In this document: piece after piece, positions 8,303 through 16,505 of the stretch
Position numbering within the stretch: the stretch's first letter is position 1
Layout: each line of letters starts with the position of its first letter
Source of the DNA: JAICYJ01 sp035695105
GTDB taxonomy: Bacteria; Actinomycetota; Thermoleophilia; Gaiellales; JAICJC01
Assembly (NCBI GenBank): GCA_035695105.1
Contig: DASSEV010000016.1
Span: 1 to 64,000 of the forward strand
Direction of reading: 5' to 3'
Length of the DNA stretch: 64,000 bases
Notes under the pieces: model-generated
Databases searched by the model: none
What the model was told of the DNA's origin: nothing
The model's input: the letters and a program-made list of their open reading frames with translations, nothing else
Made by a program: the position numbers and the translations under genes

Positions 8303-9298
8303 GTGAGCGGCACCTACCCCCCCGGCTATCACCTCACGCTGCTCCGCGGCGACGACGGCACTCCGTTCGCCGATGCCGTCGAACAGCAGCGCCTTTGGGG
8401 ACGCACCTGGGGCGCCTCCGACGAGGTCGGCCGCCTGCGCTCGGTGCTCGTCCGCAGTCCCCGCGGCGAGTTCGGCCTCGTCCGCGAGGATGCCTGGCGA
8501 GATGACGCCGGCGCCCTGGTCGACCCTCACGGGCTCTGGTACTGGGAGGACACCAAGGCGCCCGACCTGGAACTGGTGGCCGAGCAGCACCGCGGCCTGC
8601 TCGATGCGCTCCGCGCCGAAGGGGTCGAGGTGGTCGAGGTCGAGGGCGACCTCCCGCCCCACATCACCACCCCGATCTACACGCGCGACCCGCTCGTCAC
8701 CGTCCCCGGGGGCGCCATCATCGGCCGACTCGAGCCGTACAAGCGCCGCGGCGAGGAACCGCTGATCGCCCGCACGCTGGCCGAGATCGGCATGCCGATC
8801 CTGGCAACGATCCACGGCACCGGCCTCCTCGAGGGCGGCAGCTTCGTCAAGCTCACCCCCACCATCGCCGCCTTCGGCACCTCATTCCGGTGCAACGACG
8901 AAGGTGCCGAGCAGCTGCGTGCCGCCATCCGTCCGCTCGGCATCGAGCTGATCGTCGTGCCGCTCTCGCCCTACTCGATCCATATCGACGCCCACCTGGG
9001 CATGCTCGCGCCCGACCTCGCCATCATCGATCCGCTCGGCCTGCCCTGGTGGTTCGTCGACCGCCTCCACGAGCTCGGCATCGAGACCGTCCCCTGCATC
9101 CCCGACGAAGAGTGGGCCATCAACTCGCTCGTGCTCTCGCCGCGGAGGGTGCTGATGTGCGACGCCTACCCGCGCACCGCGCAGCGGCTGGCCACCCACG
9201 GCGTCGAGGTGCTGCCGATCCCGTACGCCGAGATCCAGAAGGGCGGCGGCGGCGTGCACTGCTCCACCATGGAGCTCGTGCGGGATCTGGCGAGATGA
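8303..9298 (+). CDS. Amidinotransferase / arginine deiminase-superfamily hydrolase
   Basis: The 331-residue protein belongs to the guanidino-group modifying fold of arginine deiminase, DDAH and glycine amidinotransferase. Features seen are TPIYTRDPLVTVPGGAIIG (substrate-site Asp), LLEGGSFVKL (Glu), YSIHIDAHLGML (catalytic His and Asp) and, near the C-terminus, GGGGVHCSTMEL, whose Cys would form the covalent amidino intermediate. All four catalytic elements are present, so it should be active. Arginine, a methylarginine or another guanidino compound is the likely substrate. No carbamate kinase or ornithine carbamoyltransferase lies nearby, which argues against a classical arginine deiminase operon. 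The divergent cupin gene may be a partner. The GTG start agrees with the leaderless promoter. Confidence 0.82.
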   Translation: MSGTYPPGYHLTLLRGDDGTPFADAVEQQRLWGRTWGASDEVGRLRSVLVRSPRGEFGLVREDAWRDDAGALVDPHGLWYWEDTKAPDLELVAEQHRGLLDALRAEGVEVVEVEGDLPPHITTPIYTRDPLVTVPGGAIIGRLEPYKRRGEEPLIARTLAEIGMPILATIHGTGLLEGGSFVKLTPTIAAFGTSFRCNDEGAEQLRAAIRPLGIELIVVPLSPYSIHIDAHLGMLAPDLAIIDPLGLPWWFVDRLHELGIETVPCIPDEEWAINSLVLSPRRVLMCDAYPRTAQRLATHGVEVLPIPYAEIQKGGGGVHCSTMELVRDLAR

Positions 9299-9324
9299 TT
9301 GATCCCACGCCGCCGTGCGGGCAA

Positions 9325-9461
9325 GGCGCAAGCCAACGGCTTGCGCCGGTCATCGCCTCGCACCGGTCATGAGCGATCTGCGATCACGCAGATCGCGAAT
9401 GCCGGCCGCAGCCACCGGCCATTGACGGCGAACGACCCCTGTACGGTCAGACGTACGGGGG
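9325..9461. terminator. Three successive hairpins between convergent genes
   Basis: Three inverted repeats fill this gap: a 10-bp stem with a 3-nt loop (9325-9347), a 10-bp stem with a 4-nt loop (9373-9396, arms GCGATCTGCG and CGCAGATCGC), and an imperfect stem (9436-9461, arms CCCC-GTACG and CGTAC-GGGG). They lie between the amidinotransferase stop (9298) and the opposing gene stop (9478) and may end transcription from both sides. Confidence 0.6.
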
Positions 9462-9477
9462 TGTGGAATCGATCATC

Positions 9478-10089
9478 TCAGACGTCGACCAGGCGCACGA
9501 GGTGGGTTGTCTGGGCGACCAGATCGTCCAGCTCACCCGGCCCGTCGGCCACGCCGGCGTGCGCCACCGTCATGAACGACCCATGCTCGTCGTGATCCTC
9601 CACATCGAGCAGCACATCGGACGGCTGTGACACCCACCAGGACGCGAGCTCCTCGGTGAACAGCCCGCGCAGCTGCTCGTCGGAGATGTCAGTGGACGCG
9701 ATCACGCGGTACCGGTCGTGGAACGTCTCCGGCAGCTCATCGAAATCGCGGTCGGATCGCACCAGCCTGCGCAGCCACTGGCGATCCGACAGCGCCCGCG
9801 GGTGCACCGTCAGCCGGGGCCACCGCCCGGGGTCGACGGCGACCAGCATGACCGTGAACACGCTGGAGTCGGTGCCGGAGCCTCCAAACTGCTCCGACCA
9901 GTCAGGCGAGCCGATGCTGAACTCGGCGACCAGCACGTCGCGATCCTCGAGCCGGCCTCGATACACCTGGTCGGTCGTGTCGATCAGACCGCTTCGCAGC
10001 AGAGGCGTCGCGCCGCCGATCTCCTCGTCGCTCGGCGCGAAGCCATGGCTGCTCGCCCAGGTCTCGAGTGCGGTGCGTGGCTCGTCCAT
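9478..10089 (-). CDS. Hypothetical protein, about 203 residues, acidic and soluble
   Basis: I do not recognise this protein. It has no signal peptide or membrane segment. The middle part alternates beta-like stretches, with RDVLVAEFSIG and SSVFTVMLVAVDPGRWPRLTV, followed by a charged segment SDRDFDELPETFHDRYRV. This resembles actinobacterial proteins of the DUF3137-like type that also carry an F-D-x-x-F/L patch, but the match is loose. The ATG at 10089 is preferred over a GTG two codons upstream; neither has a ribosome site. It is a single gene bounded by hairpins on both sides. Confidence 0.6.
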   Translation of the reverse strand: MDEPRTALETWASSHGFAPSDEEIGGATPLLRSGLIDTTDQVYRGRLEDRDVLVAEFSIGSPDWSEQFGGSGTDSSVFTVMLVAVDPGRWPRLTVHPRALSDRQWLRRLVRSDRDFDELPETFHDRYRVIASTDISDEQLRGLFTEELASWWVSQPSDVLLDVEDHDEHGSFMTVAHAGVADGPGELDDLVAQTTHLVRLVDV

Positions 10090-10113
10090 GAGCACACGAC
10101 GATAGCGAAGTGG

Positions 10114-10143
10114 CCACGGCGGCGGCCGCAGCCGCCGCCGTGG
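10114..10143. terminator. Strong GC hairpin downstream of the secreted-protein gene
   Basis: A perfect 13-bp stem (CCACGGCGGCGGC at 10114-10126, complement at 10131-10143) has a CGCA loop. It lies 10 bp past the stop at 10153 of the minus-strand secreted-protein gene. No T-tract follows. Confidence 0.7.
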
Positions 10144-10152
10144 CGTTGCCTG

Positions 10153-10890
10153 TCACGGCCGGGCGTAGACCGCCTTGCTCATGTCGAACGAGCCGGTCGT
10201 GCCGGCCGCATTCGACAGCTGCACCGCCGACGACGACGATCCGTCGCTGACCGTCACGTTGTCGACGCCCACCTGGAAGTAGAACTGGTTGTCGACCTCG
10301 GTGACCCGAAGCCGCACCAGCTGTCCGGCCAGCGCCGAGAGGTCGTAGTGGATCTGCTTCGGGCCGAGCGAAGCCGGATCGCCGGGCTCAGTCGCGAACA
10401 CGGTGCCCAGGACATCCGCCGGCTTCAGCGAGTAGAGGCCGGCATCCGGGCGCGTGAGCGTTATCCGGAGCTGCTGGTTGCGAGCGGCGTCCGGCACCAG
10501 CATCCGCGGCGAGAAGAACACACCGGCGCGGTTCCGATACCAGAGCGTCAGGCTCAGCGTTGCGTGGGCGGGTACGCGGAACGTCTGGAACAGCGTGTTC
10601 GAGCCCGGGCCGATCTGGTCACTCACGGCCTGGAACCGCCCGCTCGGCGGCCCCGGGATCGTGAATCCGCTGGGTGAGATGCGGCCGCTGAGCGCGAACC
10701 AGCCGTGGCCTGCGCTGAACGGGTGGCCGGGCGCGTGGCCCCAGCCCGAAAGCGAGCCGGTCTCGAAGCCGCCGTTCACGATCGCATTGCCGGTCGCAGA
10801 CGCTGCCGGTGCAGCCACAGCCATCAGCACGACGACGAGGATTGCTGCAGAGGCACGGCGCGCGCGCACGCCTAGTCGTTTGAAGCCCAT
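10153..10890 (-). CDS. Secreted protein with carbohydrate-binding-like beta-sandwich
   Basis: This is a 245-residue exported protein. A basic n-region (KRLGVRARR), hydrophobic core and ASA cleavage site fill residues 1-32. The mature protein opens with NAIVNGGFETGSLSGWG, typical of galactose-binding-like or DUF642/CBM beta-sandwich modules, and closes with QVGVDNVTVSDG, the matching last strand. It therefore appears to be one jelly-roll domain that binds a ligand outside the cell. AAAGGAGG lies just before the ATG, an unusually strong ribosome site for this window. No anchor or enzyme domain is visible. Confidence 0.75.
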   Translation of the reverse strand: MGFKRLGVRARRASAAILVVVLMAVAAPAASATGNAIVNGGFETGSLSGWGHAPGHPFSAGHGWFALSGRISPSGFTIPGPPSGRFQAVSDQIGPGSNTLFQTFRVPAHATLSLTLWYRNRAGVFFSPRMLVPDAARNQQLRITLTRPDAGLYSLKPADVLGTVFATEPGDPASLGPKQIHYDLSALAGQLVRLRVTEVDNQFYFQVGVDNVTVSDGSSSSAVQLSNAAGTTGSFDMSKAVYARP

Positions 10891-10953
10891 ACCCCTCCTT
10901 TGGACGCGGGAACCTGCCCCCGACCATACAGAACCGGCGTCCGCCGGGGAGGA

Positions 10954-12423
10954 TCAGTCCCCGAGCTCCCTGCGCCGGCGATCCACGAACTCGGCCATCT
11001 CCTCCGCGACGCCGGGTGCCAGCGGAGGCTGCTCATAGCGGTCGAGCGCCTCCCGCCAGAGGCGGTCGGCGCGTGCCGCTGCGTCGAGCGACCCCTGTGC
11101 CTTCCAGCGCTCGTAGGACGAGGTGCTCGCGAGCGTCGGACGGTGGAAGCAGTCGCGGAAACGGTCGAGCGTGTGCGCGGCGCCGAAGAAGTGGCCGCCA
11201 TGGCCGACCTCCAGGTGCGCGTCGAATGCCAGGCTGGCCTCGTCCACCTCGATCGGCGTGAACTCGACGCGCAGTGCCTCGAGCAGCTCCACATCGATCA
11301 TCGCCTTCTCGAAGCTGGCAACCAGACCGCTCTCGAGCCATCCCATCCCGTGCAGCACGACGTTCGCCCCCGCGGCGAACGCGGCATGGTGCGTCGTGAG
11401 CGCCTCGTAGGCGGCCTGCGCGTCCGGCCGCGGGCTCGACGTCAGGCCGCCACCGCCCGCCCGCCAGGGGAGCCCAAACCGGCGGGCCATCTGCCCGGAG
11501 CACAGCAGCCCGATGGCCGACTCCGGACCGCCGAACCCCGGCGAGCCCGACTGCATGTCGGTGTGCGACAGAAACGAGCCGAGCACGACCGGCGCGCCCG
11601 GACGCACGAGCTGCGCGAGCACCGCGCCGGAGAGGCTCTCGACCGTCTGCTGAACCAGCGCCGCGGGCAGCGCCACCGGGCTCATCGCGCCCATCAGCAG
11701 GAACGGCGTGACGATCACCGCCTGGTTTCGCTCCGCCAGCGTCATGATCACCTCGATCATGGGCGTGTCGAAGGCGAGCGGCGAGTTGACGTTGGCGACG
11801 CCGTAGGTCACCGGCCCCTGGTCGAGCGCCTCTGGGCCGCCGAACGCAATCTCGGCGAGCGCAAGCCCGTCGCGCACCTTCGCACCGTCGAACAGCGCGC
11901 CCATGTGCGGCTTGTCGGAGAGCGTGAGCGCGCACAGCTGGATGTCGAGGTGGCGCGAGTCGAGCGGCAGGTCGGTCGGCTCGCAGGGTAGGCATCCGTG
12001 CGAATCGATCACGTCGAAGACATGTGCCAGCTTGAGGAACCGCACGAGGTCGTGCATGGTCGCGTCGCGACGGACGCCGTCCTCGAGGACGAACGGCGGG
12101 CCGGCCACGTTCGAGACCATCAGGCGGTTGCCGCCGATGACGACGCTGCGCTCAGGGTTGCGAGCGCGCAGGGTGAACGACCCGGGCGCGCCGGCGAGCG
12201 TCTCGAGCACGAAGTCGGGATCGAGGCGGACGACGCCCGCCTCGTCGACGGCCTGGCCGGCCTGGCGGAAGAGCTCCTGCGCGGTGGGGTGATCGAAGCG
12301 CACCCCGACCTCTGACGCCAGCCTGCGCCAGCCCTTCTCGAGCAGGTCCATCGACTCATCGGACAGCAGCTCGACCGGCGGCAGCCCGTATCCGAACTGG
12401 TGTGTGGCGGTGGCCGTGCTCAT
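10954..12423 (-). CDS. MttB-family (trimethylamine methyltransferase-like) methyltransferase without pyrrolysine
   Basis: The 489-residue protein matches the MttB superfamily, which transfers methyl groups from quaternary or tertiary amines to a corrinoid protein. Features are an N-terminal helical segment (SDESMDLLEKG), GGNRLMVSNVAGPPFVLEDGV-type motifs in the TIM barrel, and the Gly/Ser-rich barrel centre (PWRAGGGGLTSSPRPDAQAA). There is no in-frame amber codon, so it belongs to the non-pyrrolysine branch that includes glycine betaine methyltransferase MtgB. No corrinoid protein or RamA-like activator is encoded nearby. It overlaps by four bases (ATGA) the flavin oxidoreductase gene upstream, so the two probably act together on an amine. 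The divergent IclR gene is the likely regulator. Confidence 0.85.
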   Translation of the reverse strand: MSTATATHQFGYGLPPVELLSDESMDLLEKGWRRLASEVGVRFDHPTAQELFRQAGQAVDEAGVVRLDPDFVLETLAGAPGSFTLRARNPERSVVIGGNRLMVSNVAGPPFVLEDGVRRDATMHDLVRFLKLAHVFDVIDSHGCLPCEPTDLPLDSRHLDIQLCALTLSDKPHMGALFDGAKVRDGLALAEIAFGGPEALDQGPVTYGVANVNSPLAFDTPMIEVIMTLAERNQAVIVTPFLLMGAMSPVALPAALVQQTVESLSGAVLAQLVRPGAPVVLGSFLSHTDMQSGSPGFGGPESAIGLLCSGQMARRFGLPWRAGGGGLTSSPRPDAQAAYEALTTHHAAFAAGANVVLHGMGWLESGLVASFEKAMIDVELLEALRVEFTPIEVDEASLAFDAHLEVGHGGHFFGAAHTLDRFRDCFHRPTLASTSSYERWKAQGSLDAAARADRLWREALDRYEQPPLAPGVAEEMAEFVDRRRRELGD

Positions 12424-13784
12424 CCGGCCACGCCGGTCGGCGCCAGTACGCTCCGCACGGAGGCGGCGGCATCGACGGCGGTTCCGGCCGCGGTCTCCAT
12501 CGAGATGAACTCACTCACCCAGTCGCCGGCGAGGAATACGCGATCGCCGAGCCCGCGCTCCAGGGCGGCCTGGGCGCGCCAGCGCCCGGGCGGCGCGTAC
12601 GGGCCGGCGTTGCGCCACGCCTTTACCCAGCTCTCGACCATGTACCGCCGCACCTGCGGGAACAGCAGATCGAGATCGTCGAGGAACGCGTGGCGGATGT
12701 CGTCCTCCGACCGGTGGAGCAATGCCCGGGCTCGGCGGCCGCCGGCATACACCATGATCACGCTGCCCTGCTTGCGCCCGCCGCGTGCGTTGGCCGCATT
12801 CGCGTGGTTGAAGAACATGTTGAACTTCGCGTCCGGGGTGAGGATCGAGTAGAGGTCGTCCCACGGCATCGGCTCCGTCTCGTCCGTGAGGATGCTGAGG
12901 ACGACCATGGGGCCGAACGCGATACGTCCAAGCGCGTCTGCCAGCTCAGGCGTCAGGTCGTCGCCAAGCAGTCCTGGGACATGGGGCGCGGGCACCGCCA
13001 GGATGGCCGTGCGGGCTGCGACCGTCCCTGCGCCCGACTGCCCCTCGTAGTCCACCCGCACGCCCGCGCCATCGAGGCGGACGCTGGTAACGCGGGCCGA
13101 CGTCCGGGCGGTATCGCCGAGCTCCCGTCCCAGGCCGTCGACCAGCAGGCCCGATCCGCCCCGCATGTTGCGGCCCAGGTCGCCGCTGTCCCAGACGTGC
13201 CCGAACAGACCGGACATCGCCGACTGGGAGATCTCGTCCGGATCTGCCACCGACCGGTTCGCGATCGCCTCGAAGACGCGGAAGGCGTCGGGATGCACGC
13301 GTCCGAGGAAGTCGGCGAACGTGATGTCTCCGCCGAACCGGAGCGCCCGCAGCCGGATCGCGCTGGCCGTGTCGCCGGGCTGCCGCTCGATCAGCCGCAT
13401 GTACGCGTCGGCGTGGCGCTTGATCCGCAGGCCGGCGCGGGCAAACGAGACGCGTCCCGCGGCCGACATCGGAATCCGGAACGGCAGAAGCTCAGGACGG
13501 GTGTCCCGCACCAGCCTGCCGCCCATCCAGACGTTCAGCATCGATCCGGTGATCGGCAGGGTCTCCAGGCCCAGCGCCCCCACCTGCTTGCCGATGATCG
13601 AGTTGGGCGGCGGGAACATATGGGCTCCCACGCTTAGCGCGAGGTCGCCCCGCTGCCGCGACCAGACGCGGCCACCGACGCGGTCCTCCGCCTCCAACAG
13701 CAGCGGGTCGAGGTCGCGTAGCTCGCGCGCGGCCGTCAGGCCGGCGATCCCACCACCGATGATGACGACGTCTCGCTCCTCCAT
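12420..13784 (-). CDS. FAD-dependent oxidoreductase, flavin amine oxidase-like
   Basis: The 454-residue protein opens with the dinucleotide motif VVIIGGGIAGLTAARELRD, followed by LLLEAEDRVGGRVWS, the second FAD signature of monoamine oxidase, phytoene desaturase and protoporphyrinogen oxidase-like enzymes. The C-terminus has GDRVFLAGDWVSEFISMETA, the FAD-closing motif. It is cytosolic and probably oxidises an amine or ring system. It is coupled to the MttB-like gene, which hints at sequential oxidation and demethylation of an N-methylated compound; that is inference. A TAGGGT hexamer ends 8 nt before the ATG, so the transcript has almost no leader. The divergent IclR gene starts 87 bp away. 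Confidence 0.82.
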   Translation of the reverse strand: MEERDVVIIGGGIAGLTAARELRDLDPLLLEAEDRVGGRVWSRQRGDLALSVGAHMFPPPNSIIGKQVGALGLETLPITGSMLNVWMGGRLVRDTRPELLPFRIPMSAAGRVSFARAGLRIKRHADAYMRLIERQPGDTASAIRLRALRFGGDITFADFLGRVHPDAFRVFEAIANRSVADPDEISQSAMSGLFGHVWDSGDLGRNMRGGSGLLVDGLGRELGDTARTSARVTSVRLDGAGVRVDYEGQSGAGTVAARTAILAVPAPHVPGLLGDDLTPELADALGRIAFGPMVVLSILTDETEPMPWDDLYSILTPDAKFNMFFNHANAANARGGRKQGSVIMVYAGGRRARALLHRSEDDIRHAFLDDLDLLFPQVRRYMVESWVKAWRNAGPYAPPGRWRAQAALERGLGDRVFLAGDWVSEFISMETAAGTAVDAAASVRSVLAPTGVAG

Positions 13785-13792
13785 CGACGCCG

Positions 13793-13798
13793 ACCCTA
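13793..13798 (-). promoter_or_regulatory. -10 hexamer TAGGGT of the flavin oxidoreductase-mttB pair
   Basis: On the minus strand TAGGGT ends 8 nt before the ATG at 13784. No ribosome site is visible. Confidence 0.45.
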
Positions 13799-13835
13799 TG
13801 GCATCGCGTGGTTCGTGTCCACATCCCGCATCGGG

Positions 13836-13864
13836 TTGTGCATGATGTCGGCAACCGTCATACT
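13836..13864 (+). promoter_or_regulatory. Promoter of the iclR-type gene, TTGTGC-N17-CATACT, leaderless
   Basis: A -35-like TTGTGC (13836-13841) and a -10-like CATACT (13859-13864) are separated by 17 bp. The GTG at 13871 begins 6 nt after the -10, so the message should start at the initiation codon. It overlaps the divergent promoter region, as expected for an autoregulated divergent pair. Confidence 0.6.
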
Positions 13865-13870
13865 GGACCG

Positions 13871-14629
13871 GTGCCAGCGCCCATTCAAGCTGTCGATCGA
13901 GCGCTCACCATGCTCCGCGCGATCGCTGACGCTGAGAGCCCACCGACGACCGCGGAGCTGGCCGAGGCGACGGGCGTAAACCGCTCCACGGCGTGGCGGC
14001 TGCTCGCGACCCTCGAGGCGCACGAGCTCGTGCAGCGCGACGCATCAAGCGGGAGGTATCAGGTTGCGTACGGCAGCGTTCGGCTCGGCTCGCTGTCGCG
14101 ACCGCAGATCCTCGCCCGGCGCGTGCGGTCGACGCTCGAGTGGCTGGCGCAGCGCACGAGCGAGTCGGTGCAGCTGACCGTGCCGGACGGCGGCGGCCTG
14201 AGGGTGGTCGACGAGATCGTCAGCGCGGAGGTGCTGACGGTGCGCTGGCGCGACCATCTGCTGCCGGTCGAGACCAGCTCGGTCGGGAAGCTGCTCCTCG
14301 CCTGGCGGCCCGCCGAGGAGCTGGAGTCGTTGTTGGGGCGGCCGCTCGAGCCTCGCACAGCGCGGTCGATGACGACCGCCGGTGATCTGCGCCGCGCGGT
14401 CGCGCGCGCTCGGGAGACCGGAATCGGCACGTCGCTCGGCGAGCACGACATCGACGTGAACGGCTTCTCGTCCGCCGTCGTCGATCGCGGCACGCCGATC
14501 GCGTTCCTGTCGGTGTCGGGGCCGGCGTCGCGCCTGCCGGAGCGCCGCCTACCGGAATTGGCGCCGATCCTGCTCGAGGCGGCGGCGCGAGCGGGGCGGC
14601 AGCTCGGGGTGCGGTCCCAGGTGGATTGA
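13871..14629 (+). CDS. IclR-family transcriptional regulator
   Basis: The 252-residue protein has an N-terminal winged helix-turn-helix (AIQ-type start, TTAELAEATGVNRSTAWRLL at about residues 25-44) and a C-terminal IclR effector domain (VQLTVPDGGG, then SSVGKLLLAWRP, then GEHDIDVNGFSSAVVDRG, FLSVSGPASR). IclR proteins usually bind the intergenic region with a neighbouring catabolic operon and respond to its substrate. Here the divergent neighbours are the flavin oxidoreductase and the MttB-like gene. A longer reading frame from an ATG at 13808 exists, but the -10 at 13859-13864 makes GTG 13871 the better start. Confidence 0.88.
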   Translation: MPAPIQAVDRALTMLRAIADAESPPTTAELAEATGVNRSTAWRLLATLEAHELVQRDASSGRYQVAYGSVRLGSLSRPQILARRVRSTLEWLAQRTSESVQLTVPDGGGLRVVDEIVSAEVLTVRWRDHLLPVETSSVGKLLLAWRPAEELESLLGRPLEPRTARSMTTAGDLRRAVARARETGIGTSLGEHDIDVNGFSSAVVDRGTPIAFLSVSGPASRLPERRLPELAPILLEAAARAGRQLGVRSQVD

Positions 14630-14709
14630 CCACACGCCTACCCCACACGCAGTCCAGGCCCCCTCATACGGGTGCCGGGAACCCGCACGTCACAGGAGGG
14701 GAAACCCCG

Positions 14710-15126
14710 ATGCCCGTGGTCGTGGCCACTGCGAGCCTGCGGACGAGGAGGTGCATGAGAATGTCGACCTATCACCCCGATGTTCGCCGGCGACATGGTG
14801 TCCTCGTAGCCCCGACCACGCGGATGGGACTGCGTGCGGTGCAGGCGGCGGTTGCAAGCGTTGTGGGCTTTGTCGCGTTGACGATCGCGGCGATCCTCGC
14901 CTCGGAGTCTGCCCCGCCGGGAGCACCCACGGATCCCAAGGGGCTGCTCATGGTGGTCGCGTTGACGGGTACGGCAGTTGGGCTCGTCGGTGCGGTTGGG
15001 GCAGGAGCCCTTGGGCTTGTCGCGATCATCCGGCGAAGCGAGCGAGCTGTGGCGGTCTACCTCGCGCTGCTGCCGCTCATCATGCTGCTCCTGCTTCCGC
15101 TGCACAGCCTCTTCATCAACGACTGA
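14710..15126 (+). CDS. Small membrane protein, three predicted helices
   Basis: This is a 138-residue protein of unknown function. After a basic N-terminal stretch of about 45 residues (RTRRCMRM, DVRRRHG) come three hydrophobic segments: VASVVGFVALTIAAIL, LLMVVALTGTAVGLVGAVGA and VAVYLALLPLIMLLLL. A short loop rich in Pro/Gly (SESAPPGAPTDPKG) lies between the first two. The ATG at 14710 is supported by AGGAGGGG about 8 nt upstream; an in-frame ATG at 14626 overlaps the iclR stop and has no ribosome site, and one at 14761 would shorten it. The gene follows the IclR gene by 80 bp on the same strand and converges on frr. Confidence 0.65.
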   Translation: MPVVVATASLRTRRCMRMSTYHPDVRRRHGVLVAPTTRMGLRAVQAAVASVVGFVALTIAAILASESAPPGAPTDPKGLLMVVALTGTAVGLVGAVGAGALGLVAIIRRSERAVAVYLALLPLIMLLLLPLHSLFIND

Positions 15127-15198
15127 GACCCTGTACGCCGGCCATCGACCATCATCGGGCCGAGCGCATCGAGGGCAGTGGGACGTCCGGCCCCGGCC

Positions 15199-15756
15199 TC
15201 AGACCTCCATGATCTCGGCCTCTTTGGCCTTGAGCGCCGAGTCGATCGCCGCGACGTGGTCGTCGGTGACCTTCTGCAGCCGCTCCTCGGCCCGGCGGAC
15301 GTCGTCCGCGCCGGCCTCGCCGTTCTTCTCGGCGTCCTTCAGGTGATGGATCGCGTCGCGCCGCACGTTTCGGGCCGCGACCCGGCCCTCCTCGGCCAGG
15401 TGGCGAACCTGCTTCACCAGCTCCTTGCGCCGCTCCTCGGTCAGCTCCGGGATCGGCAGCCGGATCAGCTGGCCGTCGTTCGACGGCGTCAGGCCGAGAT
15501 CGGACTCGAGGATGCTCTTCTCGATGTCGCGCATGATGCTCTTGTCGAACGGCGTGATCGTCAGGAGCCGCGGCTCCGGCACGCTGATCGTGGCCACCTG
15601 GTTGATCGGCATCTTCGTGCCATAGGCCGACACCTGCACCCGCTCGAGCAGCGCTGCCGATGCGCGTCCGGTGCGGATCGTCGTGAACTCGTGCCTCGTG
15701 TTCTCGACGGTCTTGTCCATCCGCCGGCCGGCGTCGTTGACCACATCGTCGATCAT
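15199..15756 (-). CDS. frr: Ribosome recycling factor
   Basis: RRF works with EF-G to split the post-termination ribosome. The 185-residue protein has the expected three-helix bundle pattern with RTGRASAALLERV, the conserved YGTKMPINQVATISVPEPR and ESDLGLTPSNDGQLIRLPIPELTEERR (split here for clarity). Its ATG overlaps the pyrH stop by four bases, completing rpsB-tsf-pyrH-frr. Length and motifs are normal. Confidence 0.97.
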   Translation of the reverse strand: MIDDVVNDAGRRMDKTVENTRHEFTTIRTGRASAALLERVQVSAYGTKMPINQVATISVPEPRLLTITPFDKSIMRDIEKSILESDLGLTPSNDGQLIRLPIPELTEERRKELVKQVRHLAEEGRVAARNVRRDAIHHLKDAEKNGEAGADDVRRAEERLQKVTDDHVAAIDSALKAKEAEIMEV

Positions 15757-16505
15757 GGTGTCACCTGCACGGGGAGACCTCCGGGGACGCTGCTGATGAT
15801 GGTGCCGAGCCGCTCACCCCGCGCCACGCGCGCGATGTTGTGCTCGTCGTCCAGATTAAACACGTAGAGCGGCAGGTTGTTGTCCATGCACAGGGACAGG
15901 GCCGTCGTGTCCATCACCTTCAGCCCCTTCTCGATCGCCTCGATGTGCGTCAGCTGCGGGATCAGCTGCGCGTTCGGGTTCGTCCGGGGGTCGTCGTCGA
16001 GCACGCCGTCCACCCCGTTCTTGCCCATCAGGATCGCCTCGGCCCCGATCTCGAGCGCCCGCAGCGCCGCCGCGGTGTCGGTCGTGAAGAACGGGTTGCC
16101 CGTGCCGGCCGCGAAGATCACGATCCGCCCCTTCTCGAGATGCCGGATCGCCCGCCGGCGGATGTACGGCTCGGCCACCTCCGACACGTCGATGGCCGAC
16201 ATCACCCGGGTGAACACGCCCGCCCGCTCCAGCGCGTCCTGGACGGTCAGAGCGTTCAGCACCGTCGCGAGCATGCCGGCGTAGTCGGCGGTGGCACGAT
16301 CCATCCCCCGCGCCGCCTCCTGGGTGCCGCGAAGGATGTTGCCGCCGCCGACGACGATCGCCAGCTCGATGCCCGACTCCGCGACCTCGGCGACGGCACG
16401 GCCGATCGCAGCGATCCGCTCCGGGTCCTGCCCGTAGCTGCGATCGCCCATCAGCGCCTCGCCGGACAGCTTCAGCAGGACACGCTGGAAGCCGCCCTCG
16501 CTCAC
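15753..16505 (-). CDS. pyrH: UMP kinase
   Basis: PyrH phosphorylates UMP to UDP and supplies pyrimidines and UDP-sugars. The 250-residue amino-acid-kinase-fold protein begins VSEGGFQRVLLKLSGEAL. It contains IVVGGGNILRG, ADYAGMLATVLNALTVQDAL and GTGNPFFTTDTAAALRA, all typical of PyrH hexamers. The GTG start at 16505 overlaps the tsf stop as GTGA. A longer open frame runs upstream but is only the tsf antiframe. Confidence 0.97.
   Translation of the reverse strand: MSEGGFQRVLLKLSGEALMGDRSYGQDPERIAAIGRAVAEVAESGIELAIVVGGGNILRGTQEAARGMDRATADYAGMLATVLNALTVQDALERAGVFTRVMSAIDVSEVAEPYIRRRAIRHLEKGRIVIFAAGTGNPFFTTDTAAALRALEIGAEAILMGKNGVDGVLDDDPRTNPNAQLIPQLTHIEAIEKGLKVMDTTALSLCMDNNLPLYVFNLDDEHNIARVARGERLGTIISSVPGGLPVQVTP

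Noticed and set aside
10954..12423. Pyrrolysine-containing MttB
   Set aside because: No in-frame amber codon interrupts the gene and no pyl genes are seen, so it is the non-pyrrolysine type.
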